Source: Bacillus sp. AFS015802
GTDB taxonomy: Bacteria; Bacillota; Bacilli; Bacillales; Bacillaceae_B
NCBI RefSeq assembly: GCF_002561455.1
Contig: NZ_NTUP01000005.1
Span: 27,490-91,489 of the forward strand
DNA: 64,000 bases
Direction: 5' to 3'
Of this stretch, positions 26,807 through 35,946 are shown piece after piece. Numbering within the stretch: position 1 is the stretch's first letter; the number at the start of each line of letters is the position of its first letter. A model generated the notes under the pieces. The model saw nothing but the letters and a program-made list of their open reading frames with translations. It had not been told where the DNA came from and made no database searches. The translations under genes were made by a program, and so were the position numbers.

Positions 26807-28537
26807 CTAGAGCTTCACTCCTTGCTGTACCGTCACCAGATCACGATAGTGAGGGGAGGACTTCATGAGCTCTTCATGATTCCCCATCCCTGCGACTCTT
26901 CCCCTATCCAATAGCAGAATGTGATCTGATGCACGTATTGTATGAAGACGGTGCGCTACCGTAATGACCGTGGACCCCTTGGCTAATTCCTCAATCGAAG
27001 ACTGCAGGATCTGCTCAGTCCCAAGATCCAATCCCGTCGTCGGTTCGTCAAACAGGATGAGGGACGGACCTTTAAGAAACGCCCTTGCAATGGCAATCCG
27101 CTGCTTCTCCCCACCGGAAAGCCCTCTGCCCGCTTCCCCGATCGGTGTATCATAGCCCTTCCGAAGTCCTGCAACCATGGTGGAAATCCCTGCCTTCTCA
27201 GCAGCGGATTCAATTTCTTCACGGGTGACCCCGTCTCTTCCCCCAACCGCAATATTCTCGGCTATCGTGCCTGAATATAAATACGGATTCTGGGAAATGT
27301 AACTCAATTGATCGAACCAATCCCCTTCAGTGTATTCACTTCTTGACCGCCCATTGATGAGAAGGTCCCCTTCGGAAGGATCAAGAAGACCTGCTATCAG
27401 ATGAAGGAGCGTTGTCTTACCCGCCCCGCTCTGACCGACGATCGCCACTTGGCTCCGTGAAGGGAACGCGGCGGTGACACCTTGAAGGGCATACCCTTTT
27501 TCCCTGTAAGAGAACCCGAGATTACGCAACTCGATTAGGGGAGGGGTCCCATTTGATTTGAACTCCCTCTCTCCCCACCTTACCGGTTGATCCTTTTTTT
27601 GGAGCTCCTCAAAAACCTTCTTTGCGGCACCCATGCTCCCACGTCCAGTATGAAAAGCGCTCCCGAGTTCTTTTAACGAAAGATAAAATTCCGGTGCCAG
27701 GACGAGAACGAAGAAAGCGGTGAAGAACGGGATGCTTTCAAAGACTACTAATCTAAGCCCCACCTCCAGGGCAATTAAACCGATGCTTAACATGGAAATG
27801 AACTCAAGCATTAAAGAAGATAAGAATGCCGTCTTTAATACATCCATCGTCGCTTCCCGGAAGTCAAGGCTGCTGGAGCGGATCCCCTCTTTCTGTTGAT
27901 TCCCCCTCCCAAGCAGCTTCAAGGTCGTCAATCCTTGGAGTGTATCGAGGAATCTCCCTGAAAAAGCGGTCATCTTATCCATCTGCTTCTCTGATTTCTT
28001 CTTCGTCATGACTCCGATGATGGCCATGAATAATGGGATGAACGGAGCCGTCACCACCATGATCAAACCCGTATACACATGCTCCGTGAAGATGGTGATC
28101 AATAAGACCAACGGCACGATGGAGGATTGGATCCTTTGAGGTATATATTGACTGTAATACCCGTCCAATCCGTCAACCGCGTCCATCATCGTACTGACCT
28201 TTTGTCCCGACTGCCCCTCTATGGATGCCAGAAGCGGATTCTTTGCCCATTTCATTAGGAGCCTCTTTCTGATGTCCTTCTTCACCTTTGATGCCATCCT
28301 GATTCCTGTTCTTCCATTTATATACGAAAGTACCGCCCTCCCCACAAGAACGAGGAGCAGCCCCCCAAGCATCGGGAGGATTTCCTGGAACCCGCGCTTC
28401 TCTATGAACATCGCATTGACAATGCTGACGAGCAAATAGGCCTGTCCAATCACGACTCCCCCCATCAGGAGGGACGCCCCATAAAGGGTCACCATGGAAG
28501 ATCTTTGCTCTTTAGCCAATTGATTAAGCTCTTTCAT
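26807..28537 (-). CDS. cydD: Thiol reductant ABC exporter subunit CydD
   Basis: A 576-residue ABC half-transporter. Transmembrane part about 15-320; ATPase part with Walker A GQSGAGKTTLLHL, signature LSGGEKQRIAIARAFL and Walker B LILFDEPTTGLD. It is the first gene of cydDC. The ATG at 28537 (MKELNQLAK) is preferred; a longer frame to 28582 would read into the Rex box and leader. The SD is weak. A Rex box lies 31-48 bp upstream, so expression should rise when NADH/NAD+ is high under low oxygen. Confidence 0.9.
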   Translation of the reverse strand: MKELNQLAKEQRSSMVTLYGASLLMGGVVIGQAYLLVSIVNAMFIEKRGFQEILPMLGGLLLVLVGRAVLSYINGRTGIRMASKVKKDIRKRLLMKWAKNPLLASIEGQSGQKVSTMMDAVDGLDGYYSQYIPQRIQSSIVPLVLLITIFTEHVYTGLIMVVTAPFIPLFMAIIGVMTKKKSEKQMDKMTAFSGRFLDTLQGLTTLKLLGRGNQQKEGIRSSSLDFREATMDVLKTAFLSSLMLEFISMLSIGLIALEVGLRLVVFESIPFFTAFFVLVLAPEFYLSLKELGSAFHTGRGSMGAAKKVFEELQKKDQPVRWGEREFKSNGTPPLIELRNLGFSYREKGYALQGVTAAFPSRSQVAIVGQSGAGKTTLLHLIAGLLDPSEGDLLINGRSRSEYTEGDWFDQLSYISQNPYLYSGTIAENIAVGGRDGVTREEIESAAEKAGISTMVAGLRKGYDTPIGEAGRGLSGGEKQRIAIARAFLKGPSLILFDEPTTGLDLGTEQILQSSIEELAKGSTVITVAHRLHTIRASDHILLLDRGRVAGMGNHEELMKSSPHYRDLVTVQQGVKL

Positions 28538-28567
28538 CGCTACTCTCAACTCCAAAAAGTAAAAGTT

Positions 28568-28585
28568 AGTGAAATACTTCACAAT
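28568..28585. promoter_or_regulatory. Rex box upstream of cydD
   Basis: On the minus strand TTGTGAAGTATTTCACTA matches 16 of 18 positions of the Rex consensus TTGTGAAATATTTCACAA. A TATAAT lies just upstream (28598-28603, minus strand), so Rex bound here would sit at the transcription start. Confidence 0.8.
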
Positions 28586-28603
28586 CTAATATCTCCATTA
28601 TAG

Positions 28604-28837
28604 TAGACTTGTTCACAACTTGCATCTAATAGGATTGACCTTTTTGTGACAAATTGGAGAAACACTACCGTTTTGTATGATTGGGTTAAATCGAAAAACT
28701 TCGGTTGGATAAAAGGTGGGAATGTCGCATCGGGGCTAGGATTTGATTGACTGTTCCTAACAAGTACAGCCTATATCACCCATCATCCAGACGTTTAACA
28801 ATAATTGTAAAATTATTGGACCACCGGATCCTAATCC
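28604..28837. other. Intergenic region between cydD and the RocB-like gene
   Basis: AT-rich sequence upstream of cydD. It should contain the -35 region of the cydD promoter, but no clear -35 hexamer stands out at 16-18 bp from the TATAAT. No gene or further hairpin is seen until the terminator at 28838. Confidence 0.5.
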
Positions 28838-28879
28838 CAAAAAAAGAAAGAGGCAGATCGCAAAATGCACATCGCCTCT
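28838..28879 (-). terminator. Terminator after the RocB-like gene
   Basis: On the minus strand AGAGGCGAT and ATCTGCCTCT pair with a one-base bulge around a long loop and are followed by T-rich sequence. Confidence 0.7.
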
Positions 28880-28904
28880 CTCCTTGTACCGTCAATCAGT
28901 CACA

Positions 28905-30548
28905 TCATATTTTCAATAAATCCTTCGTCACCCGCCGGATGATCTCCGGCAATACGGTGAATGTGTAAGGTTTATACACTCTCTCGGTCCACTGATGACC
29001 ATCTTTTCCATATACACCTATATTGATGGAGGGGATGTTCAGCTTCCTGATCATGTCGATCGGAACAGGATACAGAGAATCGATTAAAGGAAGATTCTTT
29101 TTGAACACATCGATATCCTCATCTTCCTCATGAAGGGAAAGGAAGCTGCCATCTGCGAGATAAGGGAAAAACCGTTTGATGACGAACTCTTCCCCGGTTT
29201 CGTTTGATATATCGTTTAAGCAGGTTCCCAGCACCTCTCTCACCTTTTTACCGTACTCATTTTCCTCATTCACGAAATTATGCGGTAAAAACGGCGGGGC
29301 GAAGAAAAGGATGACTCTCGGCGTCCGGTCGGGATCCAGGTGCTGCAGGGCTTCCACCATGGCATAGGCAATCGTCCGCCGGTCCTCCCCATCCATATCA
29401 TAGAAGATCTTTTTCATGACCGGGTCGGGATCAATCCCTCTTTCCTTCAGCCAAAAGATATACTCTCTTAATGTCAGGACTTCTACTTCCCATGAAAATT
29501 CCCTTTCCGGGAAGCCATGATAGGTCCGGTATGTCTCGAATTGTCTTTTGCTTCGTTCTTCCAATTCACTTACTACCTTCAGAGCCACTTTTTTCATATC
29601 ATACAGAACTTCTCTCGCGGTTCTTTCATAGACAAAATAGTTGAAGTAAAGAGACGCGCTGAGAGGGGTCTGGACATTATACGTATGCTTATCATCTTTA
29701 AAATAGAGGCATGATGGCGGAAGGGTGAACTCTCCAGGGATATCCTCCAGATAATCCAGATTTTGATTGATTTCGAGATTGATTTTGGAAGCAATCACGG
29801 TTGGGTCAATCGATGTCAGCACATCCCCGACATGCGCTTCCCTTCCATATATATAGAAACTGGGTAAAAGCTTTCCTGCAGCCCCTGTGTAGATATAACG
29901 TTTACAATCACCATCATAAATAGGGGAAATGAAATCCGTATTGATGGCGGCTAGATAGTCCAATCCCTCATTTTTCAAGCGATAGAGATCGCTCAACGCC
30001 GCAATCATACCGGCATGTTCACTTTCTTCATCTCCATTGAATAGAAAGAGCAGGTTCCCATCCGGCGCTTTCTCACCTGTATGGTATAAAAGGTTGGCAA
30101 TATGGACGGCAATCCCGCTTTGCATATCCAAAGCCCCTCTGCCGAACAGCCAGTTTCCGGAAAGGGCATCTTCCTTCACCTTTTCCTCTCCCTCGTAGTC
30201 CATAAAGAACTTCTGCAGAAAGTCAGGATCATGGGCCATATCCTGAAGCGCCCCATAATCATCGGTTCCCACCGTATCGTAGTGAGCATGAAATAAGACG
30301 GTTTTAGAGGATTTCCCTTTCACAAGGGCAAATACGTTCTTCCTTCCGATCGGATCATTTGGGACAGCCTGCAGCCATACTTGTTCGGGATGATCCTGAA
30401 AATATGGAAACGAAGAGATCATCTCATATATGAATCGGGCTTTTTCACTTTCACCGGTTGTTCCGTTATAGCTTTTCAGAGCGACTAAGGATCGTGTGAT
30501 GAGTTCAATCTGTTCAGAAATCGATTTATCCTTCAGTTGAGAATACAC
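28905..30548 (-). CDS. RocB-like M20-family metallopeptidase
   Basis: A 547-residue cytosolic protein of the M20/M25/M40 hydrolase superfamily. Metal-site segments are visible: HAHYDTVG, GRGALDMQSG and NGDEESEH. Length and overall form match RocB of the Bacillus arginine/ornithine catabolic operon, whose exact reaction is still unclear. No other roc gene is nearby, so the rocB name is not applied. The start is GTG at 30548 with AAAGGGG about 10 nt upstream. Transcribed alone and divergent from the purine permease gene. Confidence 0.8.
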   Translation of the reverse strand: MYSQLKDKSISEQIELITRSLVALKSYNGTTGESEKARFIYEMISSFPYFQDHPEQVWLQAVPNDPIGRKNVFALVKGKSSKTVLFHAHYDTVGTDDYGALQDMAHDPDFLQKFFMDYEGEEKVKEDALSGNWLFGRGALDMQSGIAVHIANLLYHTGEKAPDGNLLFLFNGDEESEHAGMIAALSDLYRLKNEGLDYLAAINTDFISPIYDGDCKRYIYTGAAGKLLPSFYIYGREAHVGDVLTSIDPTVIASKINLEINQNLDYLEDIPGEFTLPPSCLYFKDDKHTYNVQTPLSASLYFNYFVYERTAREVLYDMKKVALKVVSELEERSKRQFETYRTYHGFPEREFSWEVEVLTLREYIFWLKERGIDPDPVMKKIFYDMDGEDRRTIAYAMVEALQHLDPDRTPRVILFFAPPFLPHNFVNEENEYGKKVREVLGTCLNDISNETGEEFVIKRFFPYLADGSFLSLHEEDEDIDVFKKNLPLIDSLYPVPIDMIRKLNIPSINIGVYGKDGHQWTERVYKPYTFTVLPEIIRRVTKDLLKI

Positions 30549-30700
30549 GTTAGTACCGCCCCTTTCATTAAGAAATATGAGCCTATGCGTGGTAAATCGT
30601 TTTGTGCAAGGGCATGATAGAAACTGATTCTTCTATAATTGATAACATCTTATCGAAAAAGGATGGGGTTTGGAAGGGGTTTCAAGATATTTTCTTAAAA

Positions 30701-30745
30701 ATATTTCGGCCTTTTCTATTGAAATCCGTTCTAATACCGAATATT
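30701..30745. promoter_or_regulatory. Candidate PurR box pair
   Basis: AATACCGAATATT (30733-30745) matches 12 of 13 positions of the PurBox consensus AWWWCCGAACWWT. An inverted partner ATATTTCGGCCTT (30701-30713) matches 10 of 13. The 19-bp gap is slightly longer than the 16-17 bp usual in B. subtilis. The downstream box overlaps the promoter spacer and -10, suiting repression. Confidence 0.55.
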
Positions 30746-30747
30746 AT
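30719..30747 (+). promoter_or_regulatory. Sigma-A promoter for the purine permease gene
   Basis: TTGAAA (30719-30724), a 17-bp spacer and TATTAT (30742-30747). The start of transcription would be near 30754, leaving a leader of only about 40 nt, too short for a purine riboswitch. Confidence 0.7.
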
Positions 30748-30792
30748 AGAAGTTGCGTGTTTTTAATGTTCGTTTTTATTGGAGGTTTTACG

Positions 30793-32094
30793 ATGTTTAA
30801 ATTAAAGGAAAACGGCACGAATCCTAAAACGGAGATCCTTGCAGGGATCACAACATTCCTGACGATGGTCTACATTGTGATAGTGAATCCCATCATTTTA
30901 TCCGATGCGGGCGTTCCGTTTGATCAGGTATTCTTAGCCACCATCATATCGGCCGTAGCCGGGACGTTATGGATGGCGTTGTTCGCGAATTATCCGATTG
31001 CCATTGCACCTGGTATGGGATTGAATGCTTATTTCACTTACTCTGTGGTCGGTGCACATGATGACATTTCGTATATCGTTGCATTCTCTGCTGTTTTTGT
31101 TGCAGGTATCGTCTTCATCATTCTTTCTTTAACACCATTACGAAAAAAATTGATTGAAGCCATTCCTCAAAATTTGAAGCATGGCATTACAGCTGGAATC
31201 GGTTTATTCATAGCCTTTATCGGATTGCGCCTGACCGGATTGATCCAGGCCCACCCGACGAATCTGGTGCAGCTGGGCGATCTTCACTCACATTCAGCGC
31301 TCTTGGCATTGACCGGATTGGCCGTAACCCTTATCCTCATGGTCCTGAATGTCCATGGTGCCCTGTTTATCGGGATGATCGTCACTGGATTGGTAGCATA
31401 CTTTACTGGAGACTTATCATTTAAAGAAGGATTTGTGGCATTCCCCCATCTTCCTGAAGGACTGATGGTAGGAAATCCGGTAACGGCCTTTGCAGACGTC
31501 TTTCAATATGGATTATATGCGGTTGTCTTTTCTTTCTTGCTTGTTACCATCTTTGATACAACGGGAACGATGATCGGTGTCGCCCAGCAAGCGGGTCTCA
31601 TGAAGGGAAATACTCTTCCGAGAGCCCGTCAGGCACTTCTGGCCGATTCCATCGCGACAACGATCGGGGCGATGTTCGGTACAAGCCCTACATCCGCTTA
31701 CATCGAATCTTCAGCAGGGGTTTCTGCCGGGGGAAGAACGGGATTAACGACCTTGACGGTTTCGATCCTGTTCATCGCTTCTGCCTTCTTCGGACCACTT
31801 GTCAGTGCCGTGTCAGGGATTTCGGCCATCACGGCCCCTGCCCTGATCATCGTTGGGAGCCTGATGATGGGAAGCATCTCACAAATTAAATGGGATCAAT
31901 TGGATGAAGCATTCCCTGCCTTTTTAATCATCCTGAGCATGCCGTTGACATCAAGCATCGCAACAGGGATCGCACTCGGATTCATTTCGTATCCCCTTCT
32001 TAAAGTCGTGAAGGGACAATGGAAGCAGGTACATCCACTCGTGTATATCTTTGCTGTCCTGTTCTTCTATCAGCTGGCATTCCTGCCTCATTGA
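30793..32094 (+). CDS. Purine permease, NCS2 AzgA-type (PbuG/PbuO-like)
   Basis: A 433-residue membrane transporter with 12-14 hydrophobic helices. The conserved EILAGITTFLTMVYIVIVNP start, APGMGLNAYF loop, FDTTGTMIGVA and GTSPTSAYIESSAG motifs identify the AzgA-like hypoxanthine/guanine/adenine transporters. The ATG at 30793 follows GGAGG by 7 nt; upstream in-frame codons lie before the promoter and cannot be translated from it. A PurR-type box pair suggests repression when purines are plentiful. Confidence 0.88.
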   Translation: MFKLKENGTNPKTEILAGITTFLTMVYIVIVNPIILSDAGVPFDQVFLATIISAVAGTLWMALFANYPIAIAPGMGLNAYFTYSVVGAHDDISYIVAFSAVFVAGIVFIILSLTPLRKKLIEAIPQNLKHGITAGIGLFIAFIGLRLTGLIQAHPTNLVQLGDLHSHSALLALTGLAVTLILMVLNVHGALFIGMIVTGLVAYFTGDLSFKEGFVAFPHLPEGLMVGNPVTAFADVFQYGLYAVVFSFLLVTIFDTTGTMIGVAQQAGLMKGNTLPRARQALLADSIATTIGAMFGTSPTSAYIESSAGVSAGGRTGLTTLTVSILFIASAFFGPLVSAVSGISAITAPALIIVGSLMMGSISQIKWDQLDEAFPAFLIILSMPLTSSIATGIALGFISYPLLKVVKGQWKQVHPLVYIFAVLFFYQLAFLPH

Positions 32095-32111
32095 TTCAAT
32101 ATAGATACTCG

Positions 32112-32142
32112 AAAGACCGTTCACAGTGAACGGTCTTTTTTT
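32112..32142 (+). terminator. Rho-independent terminator after the purine permease gene
   Basis: GACCGTTCAC and GTGAACGGTC form a perfect 10-bp stem followed by seven T residues. The hairpin overlaps the stop codon of the convergent phosphatase gene. Confidence 0.92.
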
Positions 32143-32705
32143 ACAGGCTGAGCCTCTATTTTCGATACCTGATGAAGGTTCGAATCATCAAACGTTAAAC
32201 AATAGATATCCGGCATCTCAAGCTGTCTCCAGAAGTCCACATCATATGACTCATCAAAATGATTCATGATCAGGACCATGATATTGCCATGGGTGCCGAT
32301 TACCACGTTTTTCCCATTATATTCTTCCACGATCTTCTTTATCCCTTGTACGCCCCTTTTTTGAGCGGTAAGATTCGACTCTCCACCCTCGAAAGAAAAG
32401 GCCGGGTCCCCCCAAACCATTGAAATCGCCTCTTGGAAATTGTCCACGGGTACAGAGGATAGGGTACGTTCTCTCATCGCTTCCACTACCTGGATCTCCT
32501 GACCGATATGAAGAGCTAGGCCTTCAACGGTTTCCACCGCTCGTTTATAGGGGCTTGAACAAACCGCGTCAATCTTTTCTTTCATTAATCGTCCGGTCAC
32601 ATCATGAGCATCCCGTTTCCCTTTTTCAGAAAGGGGCCTCGTTAACTCTTCCGGTGAATAAACCGAGTGGGCATGCCTGACCAGGTACACTTTCGTCATT
32701 GCCAT
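32121..32705 (-). CDS. Histidine phosphatase superfamily protein
   Basis: A 194-residue protein of the phosphoglycerate-mutase fold. The catalytic LVRHAHS motif, the second arginine in CSSPYKRAVETV and the late GTHGNIM histidine are all present. Such proteins dephosphorylate small metabolites; the substrate is not evident. GAGGAG lies 9 nt before the ATG at 32705. It is convergent with the purine permease gene and lies 73 bp after an acetyltransferase gene on the same strand. Confidence 0.85.
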   Translation of the reverse strand: MAMTKVYLVRHAHSVYSPEELTRPLSEKGKRDAHDVTGRLMKEKIDAVCSSPYKRAVETVEGLALHIGQEIQVVEAMRERTLSSVPVDNFQEAISMVWGDPAFSFEGGESNLTAQKRGVQGIKKIVEEYNGKNVVIGTHGNIMVLIMNHFDESYDVDFWRQLEMPDIYCLTFDDSNLHQVSKIEAQPVKKDRSL

Positions 32706-32778
32706 ATTCCTTCACTCCTCATTGCATGCAAGTAAATCAGGACCGTCCTTTTCGAACAGCCCGCACGTCACCTTCCTG

Positions 32779-33315
32779 TTATTCAGGAATGAATTCCATC
32801 AACCAGGAATCATGGTATTCTCCTTCATGCAGCTCATGCTCCTGAAGAATTCTCGCTTTACTATACCCACATTTCTCATAACAGCGAATCGCTCTCGTGT
32901 TCCACGTCATCGGATCCATCACAAGGCGATGGACTCCTTCCTTCTGAAGCAAATACTCCACCACGGCGCGAATGAGCTGTGTTCCGACACCCTTGTTCCA
33001 ATACGCCGTCTCCCCGATGAATTGATCCGTACCGTAAATCACTTCATCCAGATTCGTATATCCGTAACGGATCATCGTCTCATGATCGAGCTGATAATAT
33101 TGAAGATAACCGACTTCATTTCCTTCATACTCAACAAGACAGCCCGTGACACCTCTATCCGAAAAAAATTTCTCCTCCACCATCTGCTGGCTGAAGGGAC
33201 GGTCCCTGCCTTCATAAAATGCCAGCACCTCCGGATCCGACAACCACCTAGAAAGCGTATATTTATCCCTATCCTCCAAGGGACGGACACTCAAATCCCC
33301 ACTCCTGGCATTCAT
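32779..33315 (-). CDS. GNAT family N-acetyltransferase (AAC(6')-like)
   Basis: A 178-residue protein with the GNAT fold: an N-terminal LSVRPLEDRDKYTLSRWLSDPEV entry strand, acetyl-CoA pocket around IGETAYWNKGVGTQLIRAVVEYL and a C-terminal NTRAIRCYEKCGYSKA helix. It resembles aminoglycoside 6'-acetyltransferases and RimJ-like enzymes, but resistance should not be inferred from this alone. The ATG at 33315 is chosen because GGAGGTG precedes it by 7-9 nt; longer frames have no ribosome site. Confidence 0.8.
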   Translation of the reverse strand: MNARSGDLSVRPLEDRDKYTLSRWLSDPEVLAFYEGRDRPFSQQMVEEKFFSDRGVTGCLVEYEGNEVGYLQYYQLDHETMIRYGYTNLDEVIYGTDQFIGETAYWNKGVGTQLIRAVVEYLLQKEGVHRLVMDPMTWNTRAIRCYEKCGYSKARILQEHELHEGEYHDSWLMEFIPE

Positions 33316-33387
33316 ACACCACACCTCCATATGCACACTTCTTCCTCTATACATTCATCATACATAGTGAAAAACCCTTCTTTTGAG

Positions 33388-33440
33388 AGGGACGGACCTT
33401 GATTCCCAGGACCAGGTCCTAGGAATCAAGGTCCGTCCCT
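33388..33440. repeat. 53-bp dispersed hairpin built on AGGGACGGACCTT
   Basis: Perfect 19-bp inverted arms, beginning AGGGACGGACCTTG and ending CAAGGTCCGTCCCT, enclose a second 6-bp inverted repeat AGGACC/GGTCCT. A T run follows. It lies between divergent genes, where no terminator is needed on either strand, directly upstream of the ldh promoter. The outer arm recurs at 12662, 17331 and 59248. Confidence 0.85.
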
Positions 33441-33451
33441 TTTTGACAAGT

Positions 33452-33469
33452 TTGTGAATGAATTCACAT
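33452..33469. promoter_or_regulatory. Upstream Rex box of ldh, overlapping the -35
   Basis: TTGTGAATGAATTCACAT has the Rex half-sites TTGTGAA and TTCACA at the right spacing. Its first six bases are the -35 hexamer of the best promoter: TTGTGA, 17-bp spacer, TATGAT at 33475-33480. Rex binding would block RNA polymerase. Confidence 0.78.
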
Positions 33470-33529
33470 CTGTGTATGATATGATGTGTTTATGAATAGA
33501 ATATCTTTGGGAATCGTGGTATGATGCGA

Positions 33530-33547
33530 TTGTGAAATATTTCACAA
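33530..33547. promoter_or_regulatory. Downstream Rex box of ldh
   Basis: TTGTGAAATATTTCACAA is a perfect match to the Rex consensus and a perfect palindrome. It lies about 45 bp downstream of the predicted transcription start and 104 bp before the ldh ATG, so it could act as a roadblock or cooperate with the first box. Confidence 0.88.
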
Positions 33548-33647
33548 TCACATCATACACATAAAAACTACATTCCAGTCTTCTCCATCCAACAGGGGGA
33601 TACATGCTTTTAGTGGATGGGACAAATAATCAAAGAATAGGTGATGA

Positions 33648-34601
<954 letters not shown>

Positions 34602-34642
34602 TTCGGCGCCTCTAATCAAATCAGACACGCACCCCCACCCCG

Positions 34643-34679
34643 CCTCCTCATAAGATAAAGAGAATTCTTTATGAGGAGG
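34643..34679 (+). promoter_or_regulatory. Hairpin that buries the SD of the Gly/Pro-rich gene
   Basis: CCTCCTCATAA (34643-34653) is perfectly complementary to TTATGAGGAGG (34669-34679), which contains the ribosome site of the gene starting at 34687. The 15-nt loop can pair further. There is no T tract, so this looks like translational control rather than a terminator for ldh. Confidence 0.6.
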
Positions 34680-34686
34680 TTCTTCT

Positions 34687-35103
34687 ATGCACGATCACAG
34701 ACAATTATTCCCCGGTTTCCCAGGCGGAGGACAAGGGGCGGGCGGAGGCTTCCCTGGCATGCCCGGTTTTCCCGGTGGAGGACAAGGGGCGCCAGGCTCA
34801 CCACCCCCTTCAGGAGGGCAGGGCGGGCAAAACCAACCACCACCCGGACCACCACCGAACTTCCAACCGCAGAAAACGGCCCTCCAAGGAGCACAGGGGG
34901 GACCAGGCACATTCGCAGTCGACCCCGGATCCATCAGAAGATGCTTATTCCGTTACACCTATATATGGCTGAGAAGAGATGCATTCTGGTTCTATCCGGT
35001 CTTTGTCGGACGCCGCTCCATTGCCGGATGGAGATGGACTGGATTCACATGGGTGTACTTCGGCATTGATTTGAATAATATTGAATCGTTCACGTGTGTG
35101 TAG
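34687..35103 (+). CDS. Gly/Pro-rich protein with conserved aromatic C-terminal domain, unknown
   Basis: A 138-residue protein in two parts. Residues 1-70 are low-complexity, with two copies of a PGFPGGGQGA unit and PPPG runs. Residues about 78-138 form a compact aromatic/cationic domain (RRCLFRYTYIWLRR, FWFYPVFVGRRSIAGWRW, YFGIDLNNIESFTCV). I recall similar C-terminal domains in Bacillus proteins of unknown role. No signal peptide or membrane helix is obvious. GAGGAGG precedes the ATG but is sequestered in a hairpin. It is followed within 9 bp by a SIMPL-domain gene, suggesting cotranscription. Confidence 0.75.
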   Translation: MHDHRQLFPGFPGGGQGAGGGFPGMPGFPGGGQGAPGSPPPSGGQGGQNQPPPGPPPNFQPQKTALQGAQGGPGTFAVDPGSIRRCLFRYTYIWLRRDAFWFYPVFVGRRSIAGWRWTGFTWVYFGIDLNNIESFTCV

Positions 35104-35111
35104 GTTTTATC

Positions 35112-35765
35112 ATGCACTACTATCCCTATTATCGAACCAATCAAACGAACGGCAGCATAACCGTGTCCGGGGAACACACCATGTATGTCGATCCCGATCA
35201 AGCCGTCGTCTCCCTGGGTGTCGTCACGAATGATAAAGAGCTCCAAGCTGCACAGAATCAGAACCAGCAGAAATCAGGTGAAGTCGTCCAATCCCTTTTA
35301 AGCAATGGTGTAGACAAAAAAGATATCCAGACTTCCACCTATCAAGTATTCCCTCAGTACAACTATGAGGATGGGAAACAAGTCTTTACAGGCTATGAAG
35401 TCCGGCAGGTGTTCAGGGTCACCATCAAGGCGATCGAAAAAGTGGGGACGATCATTGATGATGCCCTCAAAAGCGGAGCAAATAGGGTGGAAAACATCCA
35501 ATTCGTCCAGTCGAACCCCATTGAATCCTACCGGCAGGCTCTTGCAGCTGCCTATCAAAAGGCATATCTAAAAGCACTCACCTTATCAAACCAATCAAAT
35601 CAACAGCTGGATCCCCGGCCAAAGTCCATTATAGAACAATCAAGCCCGGTCCCTGCCCCCTTCCTTACGACCGCCTATATGAAAACAGCCGACGAAGGCA
35701 CAAACGTCCAGCCTGGTCAAATCGCCGTCACGGCCATCATCACAGTTAACTTTAGAACCCATTAA
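35112..35765 (+). CDS. SIMPL-domain (DUF541) protein
   Basis: A 217-residue protein with the SIMPL fold: ITVSGEHTMYVDPDQAVVSLGV, a DIQTSTYQVFPQYNY segment, GYEVRQVFRVTI and VTAIITVNF. SIMPL proteins of other bacteria are periplasmic or surface proteins of uncertain function (BP26/YggE group). This one has no cleavable signal peptide, only a Tyr-rich start MHYYPYYRTN. The ATG at 35112 is preferred over a GTG at 35094 that lies inside the preceding gene, although its ribosome site (TAGG) is weak, which suggests translational coupling. Confidence 0.82.
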   Translation: MHYYPYYRTNQTNGSITVSGEHTMYVDPDQAVVSLGVVTNDKELQAAQNQNQQKSGEVVQSLLSNGVDKKDIQTSTYQVFPQYNYEDGKQVFTGYEVRQVFRVTIKAIEKVGTIIDDALKSGANRVENIQFVQSNPIESYRQALAAAYQKAYLKALTLSNQSNQQLDPRPKSIIEQSSPVPAPFLTTAYMKTADEGTNVQPGQIAVTAIITVNFRTH

Positions 35766-35806
35766 AAAAACTGCCTAAGTAGGGTGACTACTCCGGCAGT
35801 TTTTTT
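35764..35806. terminator. Terminator after the SIMPL gene
   Basis: AAAAAAACTGCC and GGCAGTTTTTTT form a long outer stem; GTAG and CTAC can extend it inside. A/T runs on both strands make it bidirectional in form. Confidence 0.88.
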
Positions 35807-35946
35807 GATGTTAGTCGAGGACGGTAGTTAAAGAGCTCCTCAATGACTGTATTTTCTTTAAAAGGAGATGCGGTTCCCCTCAGATGACTCATTAGGGCAG
35901 GATTACTGGACTCCACCCTCTCCATTGAAGAGGCATGTTCGGCCTG

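Noticed and set aside
30549..30792. Purine riboswitch ahead of the permease gene
   Set aside because: No three-way-junction core or terminator hairpin is found, and the likely promoter leaves too short a leader.
32722..33402. A 226-codon plus-strand frame opposite the acetyltransferase gene
   Set aside because: It is a shadow of the GNAT gene, which has clear family motifs and a ribosome site on the minus strand.
33388..33440. Ordinary terminator reading of the 53-bp hairpin
   Set aside because: No gene on either strand ends upstream of it; the flanking genes diverge.
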